Counted from the stretch's first letter, positions 1-8,912 are shown. The stretch: DNA of 21,955 bases from Tenderia sp965602225 (GCA_965602225.1 CBFCYE010000038.1:1-21955), one strand, 5' to 3'. Numbers and translations are program-made. Notes: generated by a model from the letters alone, not told the origin.

Positions 1-37
1 ATCCATTACTACACCGCCCCCACGGTTTCAGCCTTAA

Positions 38-2122
38 TCAATCAAATTGAACCTTAACTGTTACATATGCCGATGAATCAACCTCGTTCAACTCTGGGTA
101 CTTGGCTGGATTATCATGAGGCAACACTTCCATTTCTTCATATTTACCCAAGACATTCCGCGCAGCCAAAGCAAGCTCCGTCTCGTAACCAAACAGATCT
201 AGCAGCCTTGAAACTTTTAGATCCAGTCGCCTGACAGGAGCACGCACTTCCTCTGGCTTACTTGACTCCCAACCTTGTATCTCGCCCATATAGTAGAAAC
301 CAACCCCTGCACTGACTCCCTGATCAAACTCCATCATGTAGAGCAAGCTGAAAGAGTTCTGAGGCGCCATCATCGGCTCAGGAGCTAATGGCGAAAGTGG
401 CGTGCTTCTATCTTCTATATCGACGTATGCATACCCCAAATACAGCGCCGAATTGTCAATAAAGGTAATTTTTGCCTCCAGTTCCACCCCCTTAATAAGA
501 AAGTCGTAACTGTTAAGAAACAGATCACCATGGGGAAGCGCATATGTGCCCGGATTAGATTGCTTGAAGATAAGATCACTCAAATCATCACGAAACAATT
601 TGGCGTCAAAAGACAAGCCTTTTTGAATGGAAGCCAGGTGATAGCCCAGTTCGATTGAATTAACCGTTTCAACCTTTAACTGCTGGGTTCCGCCCCAGAA
701 CAACAAATCAGTTACCGGCCCAGCCCCAACCAATGTCGTACCGCTGTATAAACTGGTTTGAGCACCGTACAGACCATAATCTGTCGCATATTCAAACATT
801 GATGGTGCACGAATCGCTTTAGACCCTGTCAGGCGCAGACTTTGTTCTGGAGAAAAGTGATAATTGACACCCGCTCGTGGCGAAACCTCAGTCCCAGTAG
901 TGCTGTAGTCTTCCACCATCGCACCAGCATTCACCAACCAGGCACCATCAAGATCCCACTCCAGATTCATAAAGCCATGCTTGAGGTGATTATGGATTTC
1001 TTCATTGCCCATCAGGGTCTCACCACCCCAGACCTGATCATCACGCACACCCCCGCCCCAGGCAACACGCACCGTATCCGTCAAGCTGACATTGTGTTGC
1101 AACTCCAAATCGTAACGATCTGTACGACGACTAAAATCAACAAAGGTGGTATCAAGCCTGGCATCAAATCCACCCAACTGCGCAAGTATGGGAGTGCCTG
1201 TATAAAAGGTTTCAAAATTTCGCTGGAAGATGTGGTAGAACTGCACTGAAAGGCTTTCATTCAAACCCAGGTTGCGCTGCCACTTGATATGCTCATGATG
1301 GTTAAGCAGTGTTTTTTCACGATCAACACTCAATTCAGGCGAATGACGATTCTCCACGCCCCTGGGGCCTGTCGCCACCCCCCCCTGAAAACTAAGAATG
1401 TCAGAACTGCTAAGTTGATAGTCAGCCCGCAATGAAGCTACCTGGGTACGTTTGTAATCAAGCCTATCGTCAAAACCATCATCTTGAATAAAGCCGGCGC
1501 TAACACGGTAATCAAGCTTACCGCCACCGCCTCCATGACGTAAAAATAGCTCATGCACACCATCATCACCCAAGTTGGTCTTCACAGACGTGCCGTGATC
1601 CAGTACCGCCTCACGGGTAATAATGTTAATCACACCAAGAAATGAATTGGCACCATAACTGGCTGAGTTAGGCCCACGCACCACTTCAATACGCTCAATA
1701 TCATCCATGGTGATAAATAGCGTTGCCCATGGAATGGCGCCCATTGCAGTGGTGTAAATGGAGCGTCCATCCACCAACACCTGCATGCGGCGGGAATAGC
1801 GCTCATCTGACATGTGATAACTAACTGAGGGAGTATGACCATCGTGATAGCCAACAATAAAACCCGGCACCATCCGAAACAGCTCCGGAATCTCACGCGC
1901 CCCCGAAGCCTCAATCATGCGCCGGTCAATCACCGTCACCGCCACAGGGGCATCAGTCACTGGCTGGGCCATACGCGTCGCCGACATCACTACCGGCACC
2001 TCCCCCCAATAAGCCTCTTCTGGGATGGGCGGCATATCCTCTGCCACAACCTGCCCAGCTAAAACAGAACAAAGTAGAAAAAAAACCGCCATCCCGTGAT
2101 TCAAAGGCCATAGTGACTTCAT
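38..2122 (-). CDS. TonB-dependent outer-membrane receptor
   Basis: A 694-residue outer-membrane receptor of the TonB-dependent family, which takes up substrates across the outer membrane using energy from TonB-ExbBD. The N-terminus has a signal peptide (hydrophobic run about residues 11-27, ending VVAED). A TonB-box-like segment and plug domain follow (about 40-170), with typical plug motifs: VMSATR, VLVDGRSIY, IERIEVVRGP and GVINIITREA. The rest (about 180-694) is the beta-barrel, with many alternating aromatic strands and a C-terminal strand ending VTVKVQFD. The last residue is Asp, not the usual aromatic, although the penultimate one is Phe. The start is ATG with CAGGAG about 12 bases upstream. 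No siderophore, heme or cobalamin gene is adjacent, so the substrate cannot be stated; the plug resembles the BtuB/colicin-receptor-like group. The family call is secure, the ligand unknown. Confidence 0.93.
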   Translation of the reverse strand: MKSLWPLNHGMAVFFLLCSVLAGQVVAEDMPPIPEEAYWGEVPVVMSATRMAQPVTDAPVAVTVIDRRMIEASGAREIPELFRMVPGFIVGYHDGHTPSVSYHMSDERYSRRMQVLVDGRSIYTTAMGAIPWATLFITMDDIERIEVVRGPNSASYGANSFLGVINIITREAVLDHGTSVKTNLGDDGVHELFLRHGGGGGKLDYRVSAGFIQDDGFDDRLDYKRTQVASLRADYQLSSSDILSFQGGVATGPRGVENRHSPELSVDREKTLLNHHEHIKWQRNLGLNESLSVQFYHIFQRNFETFYTGTPILAQLGGFDARLDTTFVDFSRRTDRYDLELQHNVSLTDTVRVAWGGGVRDDQVWGGETLMGNEEIHNHLKHGFMNLEWDLDGAWLVNAGAMVEDYSTTGTEVSPRAGVNYHFSPEQSLRLTGSKAIRAPSMFEYATDYGLYGAQTSLYSGTTLVGAGPVTDLLFWGGTQQLKVETVNSIELGYHLASIQKGLSFDAKLFRDDLSDLIFKQSNPGTYALPHGDLFLNSYDFLIKGVELEAKITFIDNSALYLGYAYVDIEDRSTPLSPLAPEPMMAPQNSFSLLYMMEFDQGVSAGVGFYYMGEIQGWESSKPEEVRAPVRRLDLKVSRLLDLFGYETELALAARNVLGKYEEMEVLPHDNPAKYPELNEVDSSAYVTVKVQFD

Positions 2123-2163
2123 AACTAGAGAAAACTCCTGATATTTTGAATTTATTCTTTATA

Positions 2164-2179
2164 TATCAACAAGTTGATA
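2164..2179. promoter_or_regulatory. Perfect inverted repeat upstream of the TonB receptor gene
   Basis: TATCAAC-AA-GTTGATA, a perfect 7-bp inverted repeat with a 2-base centre, lies about 42 bases upstream of the receptor ATG in an AT-rich leader. Position and symmetry fit an operator for a dimeric repressor. It does not match the Fur consensus well, and I cannot name the regulator. A small RNA hairpin in the leader is an alternative. Confidence 0.3.
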
Positions 2180-2375
2180 AACAAATTCGAAGTATAGAAA
2201 AAACGACTAATATGCTTATATATTATACGATTGCAGAGCAGATTGCCCGTATTAGACACATAACGACAACGGAGTACGTCTGGTGACTATCGATTGCAGG
2301 CAAAGCCATAAACCATTAAAAACAAAGCTTAAAGTGGATTAAGCGCTAGGAACATATCAACAGCAGAGTTTAAAT

Positions 2376-2693
2376 TCAGATACGGTGCACATCAAGCTTG
2401 ACGCCGCGCGGCAGCCGCCCCAGCGAGCTCACCTCGCCGTAGTACCTTTCGTCCCCGGTCGATGCAAACTCGAAACGAAACACACGTAGTACAGAAAGAC
2501 CACCAGCGTTATTACGCCTTAAGCGCACCCGCTTCAGCATTACACTTTGATCAAGCAGCTGCAGACCATGTTCTTCACAGTGACGCTGAGCAACCTGATA
2601 GGCACGTTGCTTAATCCCCTGAGTGTTCCACCAGAACAGGATCACGAAGGCAGCGCCAACGATTAATAACAAATTGAAAAGATATGAGGCCAT
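2376..2693 (-). CDS. DUF3301 family small membrane-anchored protein
   Basis: A 105-residue protein matching the DUF3301 family, which occurs mainly in gammaproteobacteria and has no known function. An N-terminal membrane segment (about residues 4-22, LFNLLLIVGAAFVILFWW) is followed by a cytoplasmic or periplasmic basic region. The family pattern is visible: a Cys-containing helix (QVAQRHCEEHGLQLLDQSV), then LKRVRLRRN and the RFEFASTGDERYYGEV segment. The length is normal for the family. It lies 60 bases downstream of the NBR1-like gene on the same strand and could be cotranscribed with it. No terminator is evident between them. The family call rests on recalled motif similarity, and function cannot be assigned. 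Confidence 0.8.
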   Translation of the reverse strand: MASYLFNLLLIVGAAFVILFWWNTQGIKQRAYQVAQRHCEEHGLQLLDQSVMLKRVRLRRNNAGGLSVLRVFRFEFASTGDERYYGEVSSLGRLPRGVKLDVHRI

Positions 2694-2753
2694 TGGCTAT
2701 ATTGAAACACAAAAGAAGCCATCAGAATGGCAGGTATGTTGAATTTATGACCA

Positions 2754-3863
2754 CTACTTCACATCAATAATCAGTCGTTCACTCGGCACACCAAACAGGC
2801 CATTACGGCGGTGACTCAACTGCCACTGAAACGGATATTGCCCAGCATCAAGCGGTGCCTGAACATTAAATCTAAATACTGCAAACTCACCCGGAGCGAC
2901 CATATCAGCAGCACTGATAGCAACGCTATCAACAGCCCAAACCAAACCATTAGAGACCGGCGTCACTAAAGAGATATCACTGGCGTCCCAAGTAAGTTTG
3001 CTGGAATTCTTAAACTGCACCACCACTTCATGCGTTTCACCCAACAACATAGCCTGGGCAACCTTCTGATAGACAAACTCGGAGCTGTAGAGAAAATTAA
3101 CACTTCCAGAAACGACAATATTGACCGGCGCAGAAACATCACCGAAGAAAGTATTGTTGTGTTGCATCTGCCACTGAAAAACATACTCACCGGCAGACTC
3201 AGGCGCAGTAAAGCTCGCACTAAAGCTGGCAATTTCACCAGGAGCGATGTGAACACCCACACCAAGCTCAATATTATTCACCCCCCAAACATCACTACCA
3301 AGCGCAGCAAGCTGATAACCTGCATCACGATCCCAGGCTGTCTTGCCAATATTTTCGACTCGAAAGGCCGCATTAAAGCGTTGCCCAGCAACAACCTCAC
3401 CGGGAACAAGTTGCATGACAATACGGGCCTGTTTATCCGAACGCTCAATCCTGACCGGTTTGGCCTCAGCCACTTCACCAAAAGGTTTGCCATCAGAACC
3501 TTGCAGATGCCAACTTAATTGCGCCGACCTGATTGCCTTGGGCGCGGTCAGATCAAATTTGATTTTTACTGACTCACCCGGGGCAACAGGTGTTTCAAAT
3601 GACCGGCCCACATCTATACGGCCCCATATTTTTTCCTGCTCTGACTTGGCCCAAACGATGCCGTACCTCTTTTTAGCACTCCAAATCGTTGAGCCCACAT
3701 TTTTATACTCAATATTAACGCTATATTTTTGGCCGCTGACCATGTAGTCAGGCACATCAAGAGACACCAGCTTGGAATGATTAGAGCTTGCCGCTGAGGC
3801 CGATACAACATTCATGAAAAAACATAGCAAAAACAAACAAGCGTTGGATTTAATAGATAGCAT
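2754..3863 (-). CDS. Exported protein with three NBR1-like Ig-like (FW) domains
   Basis: A secreted or periplasmic protein of 369 residues if started at the ATG at 3863. That start gives a clean signal peptide: Lys5, hydrophobic ACLFLLCFFMNVV, then an Ala-x-Ala-type site in SASAAS. An upstream in-frame ATG at 3938 would add 25 residues that look unlike a leader. The mature part consists of three repeats of about 110 residues. Each has a GxxYxVxxxxKNxGxxxW-type opening (GSTIWS, GKTAWD, SKLTWD), a PGE strand (APGESV, APGEIA, APGEFA) and a closing WxL/M ... FG motif (WHLQGSDGKPFG, WQMQHNNTFFG, WQLSHRRNGLFG). This is the Trp-rich 'FW' domain related to the NBR1 central domain, which bacteria use in cell-surface proteins. 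No catalytic domain is attached. It is probably a binding or scaffold protein, partner unknown. Confidence 0.75.
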   Translation of the reverse strand: MLSIKSNACLFLLCFFMNVVSASAASSNHSKLVSLDVPDYMVSGQKYSVNIEYKNVGSTIWSAKKRYGIVWAKSEQEKIWGRIDVGRSFETPVAPGESVKIKFDLTAPKAIRSAQLSWHLQGSDGKPFGEVAEAKPVRIERSDKQARIVMQLVPGEVVAGQRFNAAFRVENIGKTAWDRDAGYQLAALGSDVWGVNNIELGVGVHIAPGEIASFSASFTAPESAGEYVFQWQMQHNNTFFGDVSAPVNIVVSGSVNFLYSSEFVYQKVAQAMLLGETHEVVVQFKNSSKLTWDASDISLVTPVSNGLVWAVDSVAISAADMVAPGEFAVFRFNVQAPLDAGQYPFQWQLSHRRNGLFGVPSERLIIDVK

Positions 3864-4067
3864 GGGGGCCCCGCATTTATGTATGCTCAAAACTGTACCC
3901 GGAAATCGCCTCCAACACCACATTAAGGCAGCTGCCATATGTAATCAGAAGCGATATAAACCTATCGGTATAGCAACAATATCTTCAGCCGGAATGGCAT
4001 TAAAGAGGACGAAATCAATAGTCGGGCTACGTAACCATAGCAGCGATATATAGCAATACAGAAAATT

Positions 4068-5201
4068 CTACATCTCAGAGAAACGACGTAGATTTTGAGT
4101 TATCTTATTCAACTGGGCATCAACCTCCGCCCCGCTGTCCTGATTCTGCAGCGATTTTTCAATACCATCACGGGTAAGTCCAAGCAGCATCTCCTCCTGC
4201 TCCTCGGTTAAACCCATCTGGAAAAATGATCGTTCAAGCTTGCCCAACAGTTCATCCATAATCGCAACACTGGCGGCTTTCTGCTTTTGCTGTAGCTGAT
4301 CAACATCCTGCAAGGCCGCATTAGACTCCACCACCAACTGTTGCAGCTGTTGTTTCATTGCCCTGTCTTTCTGCACTATTTCCAGTTCATGCAGCTTAGA
4401 CTCAGCCCCCTCCATCAAGATGGCCACATTGTCACGAATACGACCACAGACATCTGGATTATCCAAAGGCATGTTATTAACCAACATCGATACAGCACCA
4501 AAATTAAGTATCAAACGCTGACCATGCTCCATAATTCGTCCCTGATCCTTGAGCCTGGACAACAGCTCTTGGGCAAGCGGTGAAACAACGCCCTGACTGC
4601 CAAAATTCAAAACCTCGTTGGCAAGTCTGAGCTGAACACTGCATTCAAGTGAATAGCTACGCATAGATTCAATCAGCAAGTCAGCAAGTTCACTCTGTTT
4701 TTCCACAGTAAAACTTTTACGCAGGAATTCAAGACAGACACCAAGCTCACCAGTGCTAGACATCGCCGTCATGGCTGTATCGAAAGCCATTTTCTTTTCA
4801 GCCTGCAATGCAACAAACATCTTATGTTGGTCTGAGGCAATCTTAACCTTTTTAAGAAGCTCACCAGGAGAAACAGGCTTAATAAGGTAGTCACCACCAC
4901 CGGCATCAAAACCGGCTAATTTTTGTTCAATAGTGTCATGCGCAGAGAGAAAGATAACTGGAATGTCAGCCGTATCAGGCGACGACTTGATAAGACTGCA
5001 CGTCTCATATCCATTCATGCCAGGCATTTCCACATCCATCAACACTACATCTGGACGGGCTTCAGCAACGACCATTTCCAAGGCCTGCTCACCTGAGGTA
5101 GCAACGATAACGGCATACTCATCCTTGAGATTCTCCAGCACAAAATGAATATCATCGGGAGAATCATCCACGATCAAAACTCTGCTCTTATCATCGCTCA
5201 T
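4068..5201 (-). CDS. Response regulator: receiver domain plus conserved helical output region
   Basis: A 377-residue response regulator. Residues 6-125 form a complete receiver: acidic pair Asp12-Asp13, phospho-acceptor Asp56 in LMDVEMPGMNGYE, a Ser/Thr switch (IFLSAHD) and the conserved Lys in LIKPVSPGEL. The remaining 250 residues are helical and contain no DNA-binding, GGDEF, EAL or methylesterase motif. They include a segment around 200-270 with patterns such as SPLAQELL, GRIMEHGQRLILNFG and NMPLDNPD, which I recall in unnamed C-terminal regions of other proteobacterial receiver proteins. A Gln/Leu-rich coiled coil (about 275-315) and a charged tail follow. The ATG is preceded by TAGGAG at good spacing. 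It lies 200 bases downstream of the hybrid kinase on the same strand, so it is a plausible output partner of that kinase. Confidence 0.85.
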   Translation of the reverse strand: MSDDKSRVLIVDDSPDDIHFVLENLKDEYAVIVATSGEQALEMVVAEARPDVVLMDVEMPGMNGYETCSLIKSSPDTADIPVIFLSAHDTIEQKLAGFDAGGGDYLIKPVSPGELLKKVKIASDQHKMFVALQAEKKMAFDTAMTAMSSTGELGVCLEFLRKSFTVEKQSELADLLIESMRSYSLECSVQLRLANEVLNFGSQGVVSPLAQELLSRLKDQGRIMEHGQRLILNFGAVSMLVNNMPLDNPDVCGRIRDNVAILMEGAESKLHELEIVQKDRAMKQQLQQLVVESNAALQDVDQLQQKQKAASVAIMDELLGKLERSFFQMGLTEEQEEMLLGLTRDGIEKSLQNQDSGAEVDAQLNKITQNLRRFSEM

Positions 5202-5299
5202 ACCAATACTCCTACATTAACCACAACCCCAATCACGATGGGCATTGACCCCAGAATACACAGCATCCTTGTTGCCTATCCGAGAATAAAACACGCCAA

Positions 5300-5313
5300 A
5301 TAAACATGTTTAT
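5300..5313. promoter_or_regulatory. 14-bp perfect palindrome upstream of the receiver gene
   Basis: ATAAACATGTTTAT is a perfect 14-bp palindrome in the 200-base gap between the kinase stop and the receiver-protein start, about 100 bases upstream of that start. It is a candidate operator for a dimeric regulator. No clear sigma70 hexamer pair was found next to it, and AT-rich palindromes arise by chance, so this is tentative. Confidence 0.3.
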
Positions 5314-5401
5314 ATATTCAAGGTAATCAAATTCACTTCCCTGTCAGACAATCTCAATCTTACAAATCATTCAGTACCAATAGTGCTTATAGCTACTGAC
5401 T

Positions 5402-8116
5402 TTATCTGTCACTAAGAGCGGCTATATCTTCATCATCAAGTAGATGATGTACCTCGCCAACACCTGCCAATATTTTCCCGTCAACCTTAGCAAGCACATC
5501 ACCTGCCTTAGTTACGTCTTCATTAACCATAGTGGCAAGCATCGCATCGACACCGGCAATAACTTCTGCAACGCATTCACTCAATCTAACTAATAATATC
5601 AGCGCCTTTTCGGCATTCTTATCCACCCTACAAACCTCCTCAATCGCCCTAGCCTGATTATGGATAAAAAAGGCATCTAGATTGCCACTTGTCCCACTCA
5701 AATTATGAGAAATACGTGCAGCCTCTTCCCAATCGCCCCTAACTATATGTTCTTCAATACGGGCAGGTGTATTGGCATGATTTACTCTAAAACTGATCAA
5801 AATATTTTTATACAATTCCCAATCACCACAAAATCTATCCATGGCGCTTTCAAGTTTAATTCCAGGCAAGGCAGGCAATGTGCTTATATCTATCATTGCC
5901 GTTTTATTTGATTTGACGCCTTTCAAGGCTGGCCTTTTTATCCACCTCGACAAGATTTCAAAAACCTCATCCGGATTAATAGGTTTGGTTGTATGGTCAT
6001 TCATGCCGGCAGCCAGGCTTTTTTCCTTATCCACAGAAAGGGCACTTGCAGTCATAGCAATAATCGGTAAATTTGCGTAATCACCGCCAAGCGCACGTAT
6101 TTTCTGCGTTGCCTCAAAGCCATCCATGATAGGCATCTGAATATCCATCAGCACCGCATCATAACTACCATACTGAACCGAGCTAACCGCTTTAGCGCCA
6201 TCATCAACAACATCGACCAAAAAACCACTAGCCGATAATATTTCTTTTGCCACTTCCTGATTTATTTCATTGTCTTCAACCAATAAAATCCTGACGCCAT
6301 CACCACTAAAGTCTTGTTTTCTAATCAGGCCTTCGCTGCTAACCGACGAATCAATTTCGACTGACGACAAACAAGCATACATATCGACTCGTCTAACAGG
6401 CTTAGTCAGCCACGCAACGTCAGGATACTTGCTCTTATCAACACTTTGAGGACCAAGCATAACCACTCTTGGTTTTACTGTGGCATCCGCAGCACTTAGT
6501 CTGCTGGACAAATCAGAGTCTAATAATCCATTCAGATTATCCGCGATAAAAACCACGTCATAAACTTCATCATTTACTTCAGGGCTATAAAGTTTGTTTT
6601 CTAAACCATTAAGGCTATCCACCACATCAACCTGCACCACACCAAGGCTCATCAGCGCATGTTTTATTGCCTCAGCACTTGCGGCACTTTTATCTGCAAC
6701 CAGAACTTTCTTATCCAAGACCTCCACGGTCTCTTTTTTAACATCCGTCTGTTCAACATATGCCGAGGGAACCGACAAACTAAACACCGACCCCTTACCT
6801 GGAACACTATCTATATGTATCTCGCCCCCCATCATCGCAATTAAACGCTTACAAATAGGTAAACCCAAGCCTGTACCACCATATTTACGTGAGGTTGACA
6901 CATCAGCCTGCTGATATTCATCAAAGATACTCAGCCGTTCCTCTTCCGTCATGCCCAGCCCCGTATCAGTTACACGGACATAAAGCTTTTCACTCTTCAT
7001 ACTTACGGAGAGGGAAACCTCTCCTACTTCTGTGAATTTAATTGCATTATTGAGCAGATTTGTCAGCACCTGACGAATTCGAGTTGGGTCACCTAGTAAT
7101 AGCGCCGGAACATTTTCATCAACACAACAAACTAGCTCCAGCCCTTTTTTCTGCGCTGGCCCTGATAACAAAACTGCCGTTTCTTCGGCAAGTGATATGA
7201 CGTTGAACGGAATAGACTCCACTTTAAGCTTATCTACGTCCATTTTTGATAAATCCAACACATCATTAATTACTGACAACAACATTTCACCAGAACCTGA
7301 TGCCGTTTCCAGGAATCTACGCTGTTCAGAACTCAGCGCTGTGTTGTTCAGCAAATGCAGCATTCCAAGCATGCCACTCATCGGGGTGCGGATTTCATGG
7401 CTCATGGTTGCCAGAAAACGTAATTTAGATATGTTTGCCTTCTCTGCATCCAACAGTGCTTTCAGCAAGGCTTTCTCATTCTTTACCGTTTCAGACACAT
7501 CCCTGACAACACCTATAAAAACTTTCTCACCATTGATTTCAGCCATATTGACAGACAACTCAATAGGAAAATGGGCACCATCTTTATGCACCCCTTCAAC
7601 ACTGCGATTTTCACTAATCACCTTACCTAAATACTGTGAAGCATTCTTACGCAGGTAATCGGTATGTTTCATGCCGTCAGCCTCAGGCATCAAGATAGAG
7701 ACATCTTTGCCTAGCAACTCACCGCCGTAATAACCAAAGACCTTTTCAGCCTCTTTATTAACAGACAGAACCTTACCGTTAACATCAATAGTTATTACCG
7801 CATCCAGCATTGTCTCAAGAATAGTTCCAATGCCAGCCTCGACACCTCTCAAACGACCTAAGACTGCAATGCCTTTTGTTAAATAAGCGGCAAACAACAA
7901 ACAGCTGAATATTGCCATCCCTGCACCAATCAACATAGCAATAGGCGATAATGGCTTACCACTAAAGATTAATGCTGATGTCGTTCCAGCTAAATATGAT
8001 TGGCCAAGAATCGCGGCGACAGCAATAGATAAAAGCAGACAAAACAACGACAGCAGCATATACCGTTTGTGGTAAACACCTGCATCTAAAGCCGTTGAAA
8101 AATTGCGGTTTTTCAA
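5402..8116 (-). CDS. Membrane hybrid histidine kinase (PAS-HisKA-HATPase-REC-REC-Hpt)
   Basis: A multistep phosphorelay sensor of 904 residues from the chosen start. Two membrane segments (about 19-42 and 56-79) leave little periplasmic sequence, so sensing is probably by the PAS domain (about 95-215, MLDAVITIDVNGKV...FIGVVRDV). HisKA follows with His240 in ATMSHEIRTP, then the HATPase with N box (LLNNAIKF), G1 (DTGLGM) and G2 (GGTGLGL). A first receiver-like domain has Ala525 where the phospho-acceptor Asp is expected, although LTKPV is kept. The second receiver is intact: VEDN, Asp658 in MDIQMP, TTKP. A C-terminal Hpt domain has His804 in ISHNLSG. A TTG start at 8116 is preferred because AGGAG lies 6 bases upstream; an earlier TTG at 8149 would add 11 residues. 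The layout resembles BarA-type sensors, but the signal is unknown. The FixJ-like regulator and the 377-residue receiver protein flank it on the same strand. Confidence 0.9.
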   Translation of the reverse strand: MKNRNFSTALDAGVYHKRYMLLSLFCLLLSIAVAAILGQSYLAGTTSALIFSGKPLSPIAMLIGAGMAIFSCLLFAAYLTKGIAVLGRLRGVEAGIGTILETMLDAVITIDVNGKVLSVNKEAEKVFGYYGGELLGKDVSILMPEADGMKHTDYLRKNASQYLGKVISENRSVEGVHKDGAHFPIELSVNMAEINGEKVFIGVVRDVSETVKNEKALLKALLDAEKANISKLRFLATMSHEIRTPMSGMLGMLHLLNNTALSSEQRRFLETASGSGEMLLSVINDVLDLSKMDVDKLKVESIPFNVISLAEETAVLLSGPAQKKGLELVCCVDENVPALLLGDPTRIRQVLTNLLNNAIKFTEVGEVSLSVSMKSEKLYVRVTDTGLGMTEEERLSIFDEYQQADVSTSRKYGGTGLGLPICKRLIAMMGGEIHIDSVPGKGSVFSLSVPSAYVEQTDVKKETVEVLDKKVLVADKSAASAEAIKHALMSLGVVQVDVVDSLNGLENKLYSPEVNDEVYDVVFIADNLNGLLDSDLSSRLSAADATVKPRVVMLGPQSVDKSKYPDVAWLTKPVRRVDMYACLSSVEIDSSVSSEGLIRKQDFSGDGVRILLVEDNEINQEVAKEILSASGFLVDVVDDGAKAVSSVQYGSYDAVLMDIQMPIMDGFEATQKIRALGGDYANLPIIAMTASALSVDKEKSLAAGMNDHTTKPINPDEVFEILSRWIKRPALKGVKSNKTAMIDISTLPALPGIKLESAMDRFCGDWELYKNILISFRVNHANTPARIEEHIVRGDWEEAARISHNLSGTSGNLDAFFIHNQARAIEEVCRVDKNAEKALILLVRLSECVAEVIAGVDAMLATMVNEDVTKAGDVLAKVDGKILAGVGEVHHLLDDEDIAALSDR

Positions 8117-8122
8117 ACCCCA

Positions 8123-8127
8123 CTCCT
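8123..8127 (-). promoter_or_regulatory. Ribosome binding site that decides the kinase start
   Basis: AGGAG followed by six bases and a TTG codon (8116-8114). No comparable site precedes the more upstream TTG at 8149 or the GTG after it, so this motif argues for the 904-residue form. Confidence 0.55.
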
Positions 8128-8300
8128 GCCAAATAAAAAAGCGCACCAACAGTGTGCTATATACTCTTATCGGTAAGTATTAACTTATATCTATACGTTT
8201 GATTACGTAACATAACCGCACATATAGAATGCCAATAGCATTCCAATGCAAGTATGAAGCTCAGATATTTCATCTAATTCTTCAGCGCTATATTTTTTAT

Positions 8301-8912
8301 CTAATGGGGGACGGCACTACCGAGTATTCGTGCCATTAACTCTGAAATTGAGTTGAGATCAAACTTCTCCAGGATATGCTGTCTGTGCACATCGACTGTT
8401 CTAGGGCTTATACCAAGTGTTTTTGCAATACTTTTGCTTGATTCACCCTGCATAAGCAAGTCAAACACACTTTTTTCACGGATGGTAAGTTTGTTGATGT
8501 ACTCATCATTTTGCGATGACACATCCTTGAGTTTCATATCCTCGGTATTTTTCTCCAAGGCCTGATTGACGGTCTCAAGCAAACTCTGCTTATGAAATGG
8601 TTTCTCAATAAAATCAAACGCACCGTTCTTTATACCTTGAACAGCCATTTCAACATCTGCACAGCCGGTAATGAAAATTATTGGAATTTCACAGCCTTGC
8701 GCCTTCAGCTTATCCATAAGCATGAATCCACTTATACGAGCCATGCGAATATCAGAAATGATACAACCACGCATCTCATTGTTATAGACCTTAAGATACT
8801 CTTCAGCAGACAAATAAGCCTCTGATGCAATACCTACGGTTAACAACAACTCTCGGACGACGTCACAAATAACCGCGTCATCATCAATGATATAAACTTT
8901 TTGCTGTATCAC
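8301..8912 (-). CDS. FixJ/LuxR-family two-component response regulator
   Basis: A 203-residue DNA-binding response regulator of the FixJ/NarL-type class. The receiver (about 4-120) has the acidic cluster Asp10-Asp12, phospho-acceptor Asp54 in IISDIRM, the Thr switch in FITGCAD and Lys in IEKPF. The C-terminal LuxR-type helix-turn-helix (about 140-197) reads LTIREKSVFDLLMQG, then SIAKTLGISPRTVDVHR, the recognition-helix signature of FixJ proteins. The start is GTG with a weak AAGG upstream. The usual Pro after the phospho-site (IRMP) is Ala here. It lies 184 bases upstream of the hybrid kinase on the same strand, so kinase and regulator probably form one pathway. Target genes cannot be read from the window. 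Confidence 0.92.
   Translation of the reverse strand: MIQQKVYIIDDDAVICDVVRELLLTVGIASEAYLSAEEYLKVYNNEMRGCIISDIRMARISGFMLMDKLKAQGCEIPIIFITGCADVEMAVQGIKNGAFDFIEKPFHKQSLLETVNQALEKNTEDMKLKDVSSQNDEYINKLTIREKSVFDLLMQGESSKSIAKTLGISPRTVDVHRQHILEKFDLNSISELMARILGSAVPH

Noticed and set aside
842..1249. 135-codon open frame on the plus strand
   Set aside because: It lies fully inside the TonB receptor gene on the opposite strand, and its composition has no recognisable domain; a shadow frame.
8227..8243. GAATGC-CAATA-GCATTC hairpin between the regulator and kinase genes
   Set aside because: A six-base stem with no T run in either direction; too weak to call a terminator or operator.
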